A DNA stretch of 64,000 bases. Origin: Streptomyces sp. ISL-43. Lineage in GTDB: Bacteria > Actinomycetota > Actinomycetes > Streptomycetales > Streptomycetaceae. The notes beneath the pieces are model-generated. The model was not told where the DNA came from. It made no database searches and worked only from the letters and a program-made list of their open reading frames with translations. This document shows, piece after piece, positions 7,591 to 15,574 of this stretch. Location of the stretch: NCBI RefSeq assembly GCF_018614195.1, contig NZ_JAGGOT010000028.1:149195-213194 (forward strand), read 5' to 3'. The position numbers and the translations under genes were made by a program. The stretch's first letter is position 1; the number at the start of each line of letters is the position of its first letter.

Positions 7591-9297
7591 TCAGCCCGCC
7601 GGAGCCGGAACGGTGGCGGGGAGGGGGAGGGGGAGCCTGCGGGTCACCTCGATGCTGACGTTGTCGTAACCCGCGGTGAAGAAGACGGTCGCGGCCAGTT
7701 CGGTCCCCGAGGCGGGGTCCTGGTGGACCACCCGCGGCCGGCGCGCCGTCCGGTCGAGCCCGGGTGCCGCGTGGCGCCCGAGACGGGCCGGGCGCATCAC
7801 GCCGTCCGTGCGGACGTTGAGGAAGAGGTCCCAGGTGCCGGTGGGGATCGGCCCGCCGCCGACGGACGCGAGGTCCACCTCCACCTCGAAGCCGGAGAGG
7901 ATCGGCTCGCCGCCGACGGACGCGAGGTCCACCTCCACCTCGAAGCCGGAGAGGATCGGCTCGCCGTCGACGGACGCGGGGTCCGTCACCACCTCGAAGC
8001 CGGTCGGGCCGGCCGGGCCGCCCACGGAGTCGGACGAGGGGCACGCGGTGACCGGGACCAGGTACTCCACCCCGGTCTCGCGCTGCCGCAGCGCCAGTTC
8101 GGTGGTCATCCGTCCGGCGCCGAGGGAGGTGATGTACCCGCGGCCGGTGAGGCGCATCCTGTTGCCCTTCCACGCCAGCGAGTCGAGCCGGTGCACCACC
8201 TTGAGGGTGTCGGTGATCTCGAAGAGGCCGTCCGGGAGTCCGACGGCGGGGTCGCGGAAGAGCGGGAAGGGGCGGTAGACGCGGCCGTTGTCGACGATCT
8301 GCCCGGGCGGGGCCTTCTCCGGGTTGTACGCGGCGAGCTGCTCGAAGGCCTCCATCGCCCCGTACAGGAAGCAGTACATCCGGATCCGGTCGATGTGCGG
8401 GAGCTCCCCGTACATGTCGGATGTCCAGTACGCCTCGCACATCGCCTTGCAGCGCCAGTACACCTCGGCGGCGTAGTCGGGCCGGCTCGCGCGCGCCCGC
8501 GCGGCCGCCGTCATCCTCTGCATCAGGGCGCGGAAGTGGCGCCCCAGCATGCGGCGGCGTCCCACCGGGTCCCGCACCGCGTCCGAGACCATCCGCATCG
8601 TGCGGTCGATGGACTCGACGTTCTCCCACGCGGTCCTGGGCCGCGAGGTGATGTTGCCGCCGTCCTCGCGCTTGCGCAAGAAGTAGCAGTCGTAGTCCCC
8701 GACCACCGATATCTTCCGGGCGGCGAGGTACGCGGCGGTCATGAAGACCTGGTCCTCGCCGTACCAGAGGTCTTCCGGGTAGCGGATCCGGTTGTACTCC
8801 AGGACCGCGCGCCGGATGAGCTTGAAGCTCCTCAGCGACCGGTACACCTCTGACGTGTAGAGGTCCGCGCGTTCGGCGTGCCGGTACGCCTTGTCCGAAA
8901 CGACCCGGCCGAGTCCGACCTGCTTGCCGAGGACCACGTCGCTGTCCTGGCTGTCGGCCATCCCCACCAGGCGCCCCAGCGCCTCCGGGCCGAGGTAGTC
9001 GTCGGCGTCGACCACGTACACGTAGCGGCCCCGGGCCATGTCGAGGGCGCGGTTGCGGGGCGCGCTCGCGCCGCCCGAGTTCGCCTGGTGCACGACCCGC
9101 ATCTGCGGATGGCGGGCGGCGTAGCGGTCCAGCTCGGCGCCGCTGCCGTCCGTGGACCCGTCGTCGACCGCGATCACTTCGATCCGCTCGATGCCGATGC
9201 TCTGGTTCACGACCGAGTCGAGGCACTCCACGAGATACGGCATCGCGTTGTAGACGGCGATGATCACGGATACGTCGGGGATGTGCTCGCGCTGCAT
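7591..9297 (-). CDS. family 2 glycosyltransferase with C-terminal tandem repeat
   Basis: 568 residues. The N-terminal 220 residues form a GT-A domain: VSVIIAVYNAMPYL at the start, EVIAVDDGSTDGS, and the metal-binding DXD region VDADDYLG. Such enzymes move sugars from nucleotide donors to polymers such as teichoic acids or glycans. The C-terminal half resembles the extra domain of actinobacterial polymer transferases and carries an 18-residue motif GFEVEVDLASVGGEPILS in near-identical tandem copies. The start is ATG with TATAGT eight bases upstream and no Shine-Dalgarno, so it is probably leaderless. The acceptor is unknown; no polymerisation partner is adjacent. Confidence 0.88.
   Translation of the reverse strand: MQREHIPDVSVIIAVYNAMPYLVECLDSVVNQSIGIERIEVIAVDDGSTDGSGAELDRYAARHPQMRVVHQANSGGASAPRNRALDMARGRYVYVVDADDYLGPEALGRLVGMADSQDSDVVLGKQVGLGRVVSDKAYRHAERADLYTSEVYRSLRSFKLIRRAVLEYNRIRYPEDLWYGEDQVFMTAAYLAARKISVVGDYDCYFLRKREDGGNITSRPRTAWENVESIDRTMRMVSDAVRDPVGRRRMLGRHFRALMQRMTAAARARASRPDYAAEVYWRCKAMCEAYWTSDMYGELPHIDRIRMYCFLYGAMEAFEQLAAYNPEKAPPGQIVDNGRVYRPFPLFRDPAVGLPDGLFEITDTLKVVHRLDSLAWKGNRMRLTGRGYITSLGAGRMTTELALRQRETGVEYLVPVTACPSSDSVGGPAGPTGFEVVTDPASVDGEPILSGFEVEVDLASVGGEPILSGFEVEVDLASVGGGPIPTGTWDLFLNVRTDGVMRPARLGRHAAPGLDRTARRPRVVHQDPASGTELAATVFFTAGYDNVSIEVTRRLPLPLPATVPAPAG
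7861..8010 (-). repeat. 54-bp tandem repeat inside the GT2 gene
   Basis: Two almost identical 54-bp units (7861-7914 and 7915-7968, one base different in the last codon) are followed by a diverged third copy. The unit is 18 codons, so the frame is kept and copy-number change would not break the protein. Near-identity at the DNA level indicates a recent duplication. Confidence 0.85.
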
Positions 9298-9356
9298 GAC
9301 GCGAAACTATATTCGACCTCGTGGGACCGCCTTCCGGCCTCCCGAACCGGCCCGGC

Positions 9357-10190
9357 TCAGCCCAGTGCGAGCACCACCAGGGCGGTCGTCGCCGAGACCT
9401 CGGCCAGGGCGCCGAACACGTCGCCCGTGACTCCGTCGAAGCGGCGCACGCAGCGGCGGAGCAGGAGCTCCGACGCCAGCAGGGCCGCAAGGACCGCCGC
9501 CGCGTACTGGCCGGCGTACGGCAGGCCCAGCGGCAGCGCGGCGGCGGCCGCCAGCACCACCGTGACCGCGGCGATCGCGGCGGCCGCGCCGCGCGGGACC
9601 GCGCCGGCTACGGCCGCGCCCAGCCCCCCGGGGCGGGCCGGCGGTACTCCGTCGCGGGAGGCCAGGGTCATCGCGAGCCGGGCCGTGACGGCGGCGAGCA
9701 CGGCGGCGAGGGCGCCGCGGATCCAGCTGTCGGCGTACGCGTTCGACAGCGCCGCGACCTGGACCAGCAGGACGATCACCAGCGCCACCACCCCGAAGGG
9801 GCCGATGTCGGACTGCTTCATGATGCGCAGCGCGGCCTCGGCCGGCTTGGCGCTGCCCAGTCCGTCGGCCGTGTCGGCGAGGCCGTCCAGGTGCAGGGCG
9901 CGGGTCAGGGCCGCCGGGACGGCGACGGTGACGGCCGCGGCCAGCAGCGGGCCGCCCCCGCACAGCAGCAGGAGCACGCCGGGCACGGCCGCGAGGAGTC
10001 CCACGACGAGCCCGGCGAGCGGGGCGCAGGCCATGCCGGTCCGGGCGGCGGGGCGGTCCCAGCGGGTGATCCGCGCGGGCAGCACGGTGAGCGTGCCGAA
10101 GGCGAAGCGCACCCCGTCGAGCAGGGAGGCCCGCTCCGGGGGCGGCGTCGGGGGCGGCGTCGAAATCGGGCCATCGTACGAATCAGTCAT
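9357..10190 (-). CDS. cobS: adenosylcobinamide-GDP ribazoletransferase (cobalamin synthase)
   Basis: CobS joins adenosylcobinamide-GDP to alpha-ribazole, the last assembly step of the cobalamin nucleotide loop, at the membrane. The 277-residue protein is very hydrophobic (about six to eight helices) and has the family signature LHLDGLADTADGLGS with its acidic residues, followed by MKQSDIGPFGV. The first 25 residues are Pro-rich and soluble. CobU (14296) and CobT (15575) activities are encoded 4-5 kb away on the other strand. I see no B12 riboswitch upstream; the 85-bp divergent space to the next gene holds only a short palindrome. Confidence 0.94.
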   Translation of the reverse strand: MTDSYDGPISTPPPTPPPERASLLDGVRFAFGTLTVLPARITRWDRPAARTGMACAPLAGLVVGLLAAVPGVLLLLCGGGPLLAAAVTVAVPAALTRALHLDGLADTADGLGSAKPAEAALRIMKQSDIGPFGVVALVIVLLVQVAALSNAYADSWIRGALAAVLAAVTARLAMTLASRDGVPPARPGGLGAAVAGAVPRGAAAAIAAVTVVLAAAAALPLGLPYAGQYAAAVLAALLASELLLRRCVRRFDGVTGDVFGALAEVSATTALVVLALG

Positions 10191-10220
10191 CGGCGCGAAC
10201 GCTACCCGCTCACGGTGGAC

Positions 10221-10231
10221 GGTAAGTTACC
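10221..10231. promoter_or_regulatory. 11-bp palindrome between divergent cobS and a membrane protein gene
   Basis: GGTAAGTTACC is a perfect inverted repeat with one central base, in the 85-bp space between two divergent genes. It could be an operator for either gene, but a single short palindrome is weak evidence. Confidence 0.25.
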
Positions 10232-10275
10232 CATTACGGACCAAATCGGGAGCTGCCGAACAGAAAGTCTGCGGT

Positions 10276-11046
10276 ATGGGTCACTGGTGGTATCGAAACA
10301 TCATGGAACCGGGGAAGCTCCCCCTGCTCCTCGCCCTGGTCTCCTTCGTCCTGTCCTTCCTGGTCACCCGTGTGATCACCCGGATGATCCGGGCGGGGCG
10401 GGGGCCGTTCAAGAACGTCACCCCGGGCGGGATCCACGTCCACCACGTGGTCCCCGGCGTGATCCTCGTGATCATCGGCGGTTTCGGTGCGATCGGCAGC
10501 AGCCGGCACAGTTTCGGGGCGGGACTCTCGGCCGTGATCTTCGGCCTGGGCGCGGGCCTGGTGCTGGACGAGTTCGCGCTGATCCTCCACCTGGACGACG
10601 TGTACTGGAGCGAGCAGGGCCGCAAGAGCGTGGAGATCGTGGTCCTGACGGCGGCGATCGTGGCCCTGGTCCTGGGCGGATTCCTGCCCTTCGGGGTCAA
10701 CGACCTCACCGAGGCGGAGCGGCACAACCGCGGGCTCGTCGCCATGAACACGGCGACCAACTTCTTCCTGGCCCTGATCGCCCTGTGGAAGGGCAAACCG
10801 CGCACCGCGTTCTTCGGCACGGTCATCCCCTTCGTCGCGCTGATCGGCGCGATCCGGCTGGCCCGGCCCGGTTCCCCGTACGCGCGCAGGTTCTACGCGA
10901 ACCGCCCGAAGGCCCGGGCCAAGTCGGGGCTGCGCGCGTTCCACCACGACCGCAGGTGGGCGGCGCCGCGCCGCAAGTTCGAGAACTTCATCGGCGGGAC
11001 CCCGGACCCGGAGCGGGCCTCGGAGAACGAGTTGCGTCGACCCTGA
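10276..11046 (+). CDS. conserved integral membrane protein of unknown function
   Basis: 256 residues with six or so hydrophobic helices. A distinctive segment after TM1 reads GPFKNVTPGGIHVHHVVPG, with three histidines near the membrane face, followed by an acidic segment LDEFALILHLDDVYW. These His and Asp residues could bind a metal or be catalytic, but I know no characterised member. The C-terminal 60 residues are soluble and basic (RRFYANRPKARAKS). The start is ATG at 10276, with only a weak AGAAAG site; an ATG nine codons later has none. It is divergent from cobS, with a strong terminator after it. Confidence 0.75.
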   Translation: MGHWWYRNIMEPGKLPLLLALVSFVLSFLVTRVITRMIRAGRGPFKNVTPGGIHVHHVVPGVILVIIGGFGAIGSSRHSFGAGLSAVIFGLGAGLVLDEFALILHLDDVYWSEQGRKSVEIVVLTAAIVALVLGGFLPFGVNDLTEAERHNRGLVAMNTATNFFLALIALWKGKPRTAFFGTVIPFVALIGAIRLARPGSPYARRFYANRPKARAKSGLRAFHHDRRWAAPRRKFENFIGGTPDPERASENELRRP

Positions 11047-11058
11047 CCACGTGGACCG

Positions 11059-11097
11059 CGTGAAAGGGCCCGCCCGTCGGGGGCGGGCCCTTTCACG
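11059..11097. terminator. terminator between membrane protein gene and pspAA
   Basis: A perfect 17-bp stem (CGTGAAAGGGCCCGCCC and its complement) with a 5-nt loop lies between two convergent genes, and likely stops transcription from both sides. Confidence 0.88.
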
Positions 11098-11115
11098 TAC
11101 TTCCTTCGGCGTCCG

Positions 11116-11394
11116 TCAGCCCGGGATCAGGCCGTCGTCGCCGAGCAGCTCCTTGACCTCGTCCAGCGTGGCCTCCGGCGCCGGCAGGATCAGCTCCGAC
11201 GGCTCCAGCGCCTCGTCCGGAAGCGGCTCGCCGAGCCGGCGCACGGCGTCGAGCAGTGCGCCCAGCGTGCGCCGGAAGCCCTCCTCGTCACCGCTCTCCA
11301 TCTCCGCGAGCAGCTCGTCGTCCAGCTTGTTGAGCTCGGCGAAGTGACCGTCTGCCAGCTTCCACTGGCCTTCCCCCATGATGCGGACAATCAT
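11116..11394 (-). CDS. pspAA: PspA-associated protein PspAA
   Basis: 92 residues, acidic, beginning MIVRIMGEGQWKLADGHFAELNKLDDEL, the pattern of the small PspAA domain proteins encoded beside actinobacterial pspA. It lies 13 bp downstream of pspA on the same strand and is surely co-transcribed. PspAA is thought to work with PspA in the envelope stress response, but its biochemical role is unknown. The C-terminal half is rich in Glu/Leu/Pro. The gene ends 19 bp before a bidirectional terminator. Confidence 0.9.
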   Translation of the reverse strand: MIVRIMGEGQWKLADGHFAELNKLDDELLAEMESGDEEGFRRTLGALLDAVRRLGEPLPDEALEPSELILPAPEATLDEVKELLGDDGLIPG

Positions 11395-11407
11395 GACGGG
11401 CCCCGTC

Positions 11408-12202
11408 CTACTGCTTGTCGAACCGGTGCTGGGTCTGCGACGGCTGGCCGGTGCCCGGGGCGCCGCCCTCGATGGCCTGCTGCGGGGCGGAGGTGCCGCC
11501 CGCCAGCTCGGCCTTCATCCGCTGGAGCTCCAGCTCCACGTCCGTCCCGCCGGAGAGGCGGTCCAGCTCGGCCTGGATGTCGTCCTTGGAGCCGAGGCCG
11601 CTCTGGTCGTCGAGCGCGCCCGAGGCGAGCAGTTCGTCGATCGCGCCGGCGCGGGCCTGCAGCTGGGCCGTCTTGTCCTCGGCACGCTGGATGGCGAGGC
11701 CGACGTCGCTCATCTCCTCGGAGATGCCCGAGAAGGACTCGGCGATCCGGGTCTGCGCCTGGGCCGCCGTGTACGTGGCCTTGATCGTCTCCTTCTTGGT
11801 GCGGAAGGCGTCCACCTTGGCCTGCAGCCGCTGCGCGGCGAGGGTCAGCTTCTCCTCCTCGCCCTGAAGGGTCTGGTGCTGCACCTCCAGGTCGCTGACC
11901 TGCTGCTGCAGGGAGGCCCGGCGGGACAGGGCCTCGCGGGCCAGGTCCTCGCGGCCCAGGGCGAGGGCCTTGCGGCCCTGGTCCTCCAGCTTGCTGGACT
12001 GGCCCTGGAGCTGGTTCAGCTGCAGTTCCAGCCGCTTGCGGGAGGTCGCCACATCGGCGACGCCGCGGCGTACCTTCTGCAGCAGTTCAAGCTGCTTCTG
12101 GTACGAGTAGTCGAGGGTCTCGCGCGGGTCCTCGGCCCGGTCAAGGGCCTTGTTCGCCTTCGCGCGGAAGATCATCCCCATACGCTTCATGACACCGCTC
12201 AT
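11408..12202 (-). CDS. pspA: phage shock protein A (PspA/IM30 family)
   Basis: 264 residues, almost entirely alpha-helical with long coiled-coil segments (about 25-215), beginning MSGVMKRMGMIFRAKANKALD. The N-terminal amphipathic helix binds the inner face of the membrane; PspA/Vipp1 proteins assemble into large rods that support damaged membranes. The C-terminal 50 residues are Gly/Ser/Ala-rich and probably disordered. It leads an operon with pspAA, but there are no pspB, pspC or pspF genes, as usual in actinobacteria. The promoter must lie in the 300-bp space shared with the DUF3043 gene. Confidence 0.93.
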   Translation of the reverse strand: MSGVMKRMGMIFRAKANKALDRAEDPRETLDYSYQKQLELLQKVRRGVADVATSRKRLELQLNQLQGQSSKLEDQGRKALALGREDLAREALSRRASLQQQVSDLEVQHQTLQGEEEKLTLAAQRLQAKVDAFRTKKETIKATYTAAQAQTRIAESFSGISEEMSDVGLAIQRAEDKTAQLQARAGAIDELLASGALDDQSGLGSKDDIQAELDRLSGGTDVELELQRMKAELAGGTSAPQQAIEGGAPGTGQPSQTQHRFDKQ

Positions 12203-12315
12203 GGGCTTCGCGCGCCCCCTTCTAGACGGACTTCGCTCCGGTCACCGACAGTCGCGATCCCCGGTCACCCGAGATGATCGCCACAGAACCCACAGTACGG
12301 GCCCTGTCTCCATTA

Positions 12316-12334
12316 CCGCACTGTTCGAGTGCGG
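12316..12334. promoter_or_regulatory. inverted repeat in the pspA / DUF3043 divergent region (12203-12502)
   Basis: The 300-bp space between the divergent pspA and DUF3043 genes contains a perfect 7-bp inverted repeat, CCGCACT-N5-AGTGCGG, in its middle. It could be an operator for envelope stress control of pspA or a short hairpin. The DUF3043 -10 box is at 12489-12494. I see no small gene in this stretch. Confidence 0.35.
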
Positions 12335-12502
12335 ATGCGCTCCTCCTCCAGGACGACTACTCCGCCGCCGTGTCAGGCGTAAGGAGTAGGTGCTCCCCTC
12401 ACGGCCCGCTCGCGGGTCCGCAACTAGAAGGACGCCCGCCGTTGCCGGATCGTTCCCCGCCGGGGTGGGGCCCGTGCCCATGACCACGTACCCTTGGGTT
12501 TT

Positions 12503-13102
12503 GTGTTTGGTAGCCGCTCCTCCAAGGAAGAGAAGGCCGCCGCCACCGACAAGGTGAGCGCCGACCTCTCGCAGTCCCGTGACCCGCAGGCCCCGAAGGG
12601 CCGCCCTACGCCGAAGCGTGCTGTGGCCCAGTCGCAGCGCAAGGCCGTGGTGGCCTCGACCGGCAATCGCAAGGAGGATGCCAAGCGAGCCCGTGAGCGC
12701 CGTCGAGTCGAGATGGCCAAGCAGCGCGAGGCTCTCGCCAGTGGCGACGAGCGTTATCTGCCCAACCGCGACAAGGGCCCCGTCCGCCGCTACGTGCGCG
12801 ATTTCGTGGACTCCCGCTTCTCCGTCGCCGAGATGTTCCTGCCCCTGGCAGTGATCATCCTGGTGCTCAGCATGGTCCGGGTGCCGTCCATCCAGAACGT
12901 CGCGCTGACGCTGTGGCTCGGCGTGATCGCGCTGATCATCCTCGACTCCATCGGCATGTTCATCCGCCTGCGCAAGGCCCTGAACCAGCGCTTCCCGGAC
13001 GAGCCCAAGCGCGGCGCCGTCGCGTACGGCCTCATGCGCACCCTTCAGATGCGCCGGCTCCGTCTGCCGAAGCCGCAGGTCAAGCGCGGGGAACGGCCCT
13101 GA
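12503..13102 (+). CDS. DUF3043 domain membrane protein
   Basis: 199 residues from GTG at 12503. A basic N-terminal half (KGRPTPKRAVAQSQRKAVVAST, KRARERRRVEMAKQREALASGDERYLP) is followed by two adjacent transmembrane helices near 115-160 and a conserved basic tail ending RMRRLRLPKPQVKRGERP-like. This is the actinobacterial DUF3043 layout; function is unknown. No Shine-Dalgarno is seen, but TACCCT at 12489-12494 puts the transcription start at or next to the GTG, so the gene is probably leaderless. A TTG at 12494 is less likely because it lies inside the -10 box. The 3' end overlaps the next gene by four bases. Confidence 0.85.
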   Translation: MFGSRSSKEEKAAATDKVSADLSQSRDPQAPKGRPTPKRAVAQSQRKAVVASTGNRKEDAKRARERRRVEMAKQREALASGDERYLPNRDKGPVRRYVRDFVDSRFSVAEMFLPLAVIILVLSMVRVPSIQNVALTLWLGVIALIILDSIGMFIRLRKALNQRFPDEPKRGAVAYGLMRTLQMRRLRLPKPQVKRGERP

Positions 13103-13914
13103 GCCGAGGGACGCCCGGAGCGTTCGGCGGGGGCGGGTTCGCGGACGGGGCCCGTTTGTGGCTGGAGGGCCTGGGCGGACTGCGCAACGCCGTCCGCCAG
13201 GAGCTCGTCGGCCGCCAGGTCGACGAGCAGATCGCGCACCGCTTCCCCGTCGGGCAGCGGCTGCGCGTCCTCGACGTCGGCATGGGCCAGGGCACCCAGG
13301 CGCTGCGCCTGGCCCGCGCCGGGCACAAGGTGACCGGCCTGGAGCAGGACCCCGACATGCTGGCCGTCGCCCGTGAGGCGCTGGCCGCCGAGCCCGCCGG
13401 GATCCAGGACCGTGTCCGCCTCATGGAGGGCGACGGCCGGGAGACCGGCGCGCACTTCCTGCCGGGCAGCTTCGACGTCGTGCTCTGCCACGGCGTCCTC
13501 ATGTACGTGCCCGAGCCGGACGCCATGCTCGCCGGGCTCGCCCGGATGCTGGCCCCCGGCGGCCTGCTGTCCCTGCTGGTGCGCAACGGCGACGCGCTCG
13601 CCATGCGGCCCGGCCTTGACGGCGACTGGCCTGCCGCGCTGGCCGCCTTCGACACCGTCGGCTACACCAACCGGCTCGGCCTGGACGTACGCTCCGACCG
13701 GCTGGCCGCGCTGACCGCGACCCTGTCCGGCATCGGCGCCCCGCTGCAGACCTGGTACGGCGTGCGCGTCTTCACCGACGGCACCGAGGCCGGGGAGGAG
13801 CTCCCCGCCGACGAGGAGCTGGAACGCCTCCTCGCCGCCGAGGACCGCGCCGGGCGGACCGACCCGTACCGCGGGATCGCCGCACTGCTGCACCTGTGCG
13901 GCGTACGCGGCTGA
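13099..13914 (+). CDS. SAM-dependent methyltransferase, probably starting at CTG
   Basis: 271 residues with a class I methyltransferase fold: motif I LRVLDVGMGQGTQALRLA, the acidic residue ending beta-2 in VTGLEQD, MEGDGRE, and FDVVLCHGVLMYV. It resembles the SmtA/CmoM-like group; the substrate is unknown. No ATG or GTG exists near the start of the conserved region. CTG at 13099 overlaps the previous stop as CTGA, with GGGGAA 5-6 nt upstream, exactly like the ATGA/GTGA overlaps elsewhere in the window, so I take CTG as the start. A TTG at 13156 is the alternative, but would remove about 19 residues. Confidence 0.8.
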   Translation: MSRGTPGAFGGGGFADGARLWLEGLGGLRNAVRQELVGRQVDEQIAHRFPVGQRLRVLDVGMGQGTQALRLARAGHKVTGLEQDPDMLAVAREALAAEPAGIQDRVRLMEGDGRETGAHFLPGSFDVVLCHGVLMYVPEPDAMLAGLARMLAPGGLLSLLVRNGDALAMRPGLDGDWPAALAAFDTVGYTNRLGLDVRSDRLAALTATLSGIGAPLQTWYGVRVFTDGTEAGEELPADEELERLLAAEDRAGRTDPYRGIAALLHLCGVRG

Positions 13915-13934
13915 ACCCCGCCCCGCGACACACC

Positions 13935-13966
13935 GGAGCCCGGACCCGCGGACGGGCCCGGGCTCC
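13935..13966. terminator. terminator after the methyltransferase gene
   Basis: A 14-bp stem with one mismatch (GGAGCCCGGACCCG on the left arm) and a 4-nt loop lies between convergent genes and probably serves both. Confidence 0.8.
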
Positions 13967-13978
13967 TCGCCATCCGGC

Positions 13979-14191
13979 TCAGGCGTCCAGCGCCTCGCTC
14001 AGGCTCATCGTGTAGAGCTCGGTGCCGCTGTCGTCGGACAGCTTCACGTTCTCGGTGCCACCCTCCAGCAGGTCCTTCCAGTACTCGCCGATCCACGACT
14101 CGGCGTCCCCCTGCGTGGTGAACTCCTCGGGCACCACCGACGGACTCGTCTCACTGCCGTCCGCCGTCTCGAACCGCCACGTCCACGCCAT
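13979..14191 (-). CDS. small conserved hypothetical protein
   Basis: 70 residues, acidic and Trp-containing (MAWTWRFETADGSE, AESWIGEYWKDLLEGG). A GGAGG site lies about 6 nt before the ATG, and composition is that of a real gene. There is no membrane segment or recognised domain. Similar small proteins are, as I recall, widespread in actinobacteria, but no function is known to me. It is convergent with the methyltransferase gene and divergent from the cobU fusion. Confidence 0.75.
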   Translation of the reverse strand: MAWTWRFETADGSETSPSVVPEEFTTQGDAESWIGEYWKDLLEGGTENVKLSDDSGTELYTMSLSEALDA

Positions 14192-14295
14192 GTCCGCCTC
14201 CGTTGCTCGTCCGCCACTCGCACGCTTCTCGCCTTGAGTGTGCCCGCAGACTAACCGGGCGCGCAGCAGTCTCGGCGACGCGGGAGGATCATCCT

Positions 14296-15501
14296 GTGGA
14301 ACTCACTCTGCTCGGCACCGGCACACCCGAAGGACTGCCCCGCCCCGGCTGTCCCTGCGCCGCCTGCGCGGTCAGCGTCGGCCCCCGGGCACGCGCCGCC
14401 ACGGCCGTACTCGTGGACGGGGCGCTGCTGCTCGACCTGACCCCCGGAGCCGTGCTCGCGGGTGCGCGCGCGGGGCACTCCCTGGCCGCCGTACGGCAGG
14501 TCCTGCTGACCCATCCGCACGACGGACCGGCCGTCGAGCTGCCGCCGGGGCTGCCCGCGGCCGGGCGGGTGCCGGACGGGCGGGAACTCGCGGTGATCTC
14601 CGGGCACCGGGTGCGGGCGGTGCCGATGGACTCGCCGGGCACCGGCTACGAGGTGACCGGGCCGGACGGCGGCCGGGTGCTGTACCTGCCGCCCGGCGGC
14701 GCGCCCGCCGGAACCGACGGCACGAGCGGGCGGCGCCCGTACGACGTGGTCCTGGCCGACGTGCTCGGCCGGCCCGAGGCCATGGCGCGGCTGCGGGCGA
14801 GCGGGGCGGTGGGCCCGGCGACGGACGTGATCGCCGTCCACCTGGACCACGACACCCCGCCGGGCCCGGAGCTGGAGCGCCGCTGCGCGGCCGCCGGCGC
14901 GCGGGCGGTGCCGGACGGGACCACGGTGACGGCCGGGGAGTACCACGCGCCGCCGGCCGTGCCGCGCCGGACCCTGGTCCTGGGCGGGGCCCGCTCGGGG
15001 AAGTCGTACGAGGCGGAGCGCCGGCTGACCGGCTACCCCGAGGTCGTCTACGTCGCCACGGGCGGCACGCGGGACGGCGACGCGGAGTGGTCGGCGCGGG
15101 TCGGGCTCCACCGGGAGCGGCGGCCGGCCTCCTGGCGGACGGTGGAGACCTGCGAGCTGGCCCCGCTGCTGGCGCAGGAGGGCCCGCCGCTGCTGATCGA
15201 CTGCCTGTCGCTGTGGCTGACGGACGCGATGGACCGGGTGGGTGCCTGGGACGACGCGGTCTGGACGAACGGCGGCGCGAAGGAGCTGCGGGAACGGACC
15301 GCCGAGCTCGCGGCCGCCGTCCGCGCGACCCGTCGGACGGTCGTGCTCGTCAGCAACGAGGTCGGCTCCGGCGTGGTCCCCGCGACCGCGTCGGGACGGC
15401 GGTTCCGGGACGAGCTGGGCCGGCTGAACGCGGAGGTCGCGGGCGAGTGCGAGCACGTGCTGCTGGTGGTGGCGGGGCAGGTGGCGGTCCTCAAGGAATA
15501 G
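14296..15501 (+). CDS. cobU: fusion of a degenerate metallo-beta-lactamase-fold domain with CobU
   Basis: 401 residues. The C-terminal part (about 225-401) is CobU, which phosphorylates adenosylcobinamide and then adds GMP: P-loop LGGARSGKS (229-237), the guanylylation region HRERRPASW, IDCLSLWLTD, and SNEVGSGVVP. The N-terminal part (1-215) looks like a PhnP-type metallo-beta-lactamase fold, with LLGTGTPEGLPRPGCPCAAC keeping the Cys triad, but the metal motif THxHxDH is reduced to THPHDG (72-77), so hydrolase activity is doubtful. The start GTG has GGGAGGA 7 nt upstream. cobT follows 73 bp later from its own leaderless promoter. Confidence 0.92.
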   Translation: MELTLLGTGTPEGLPRPGCPCAACAVSVGPRARAATAVLVDGALLLDLTPGAVLAGARAGHSLAAVRQVLLTHPHDGPAVELPPGLPAAGRVPDGRELAVISGHRVRAVPMDSPGTGYEVTGPDGGRVLYLPPGGAPAGTDGTSGRRPYDVVLADVLGRPEAMARLRASGAVGPATDVIAVHLDHDTPPGPELERRCAAAGARAVPDGTTVTAGEYHAPPAVPRRTLVLGGARSGKSYEAERRLTGYPEVVYVATGGTRDGDAEWSARVGLHRERRPASWRTVETCELAPLLAQEGPPLLIDCLSLWLTDAMDRVGAWDDAVWTNGGAKELRERTAELAAAVRATRRTVVLVSNEVGSGVVPATASGRRFRDELGRLNAEVAGECEHVLLVVAGQVAVLKE

Positions 15502-15574
15502 CCCCGCGGCCCGGGCCGATCCGGACCGCCGAGGCCGGTCGGGCGCCGCGGGGCTCGGCTGTACGCTCTGGCAG

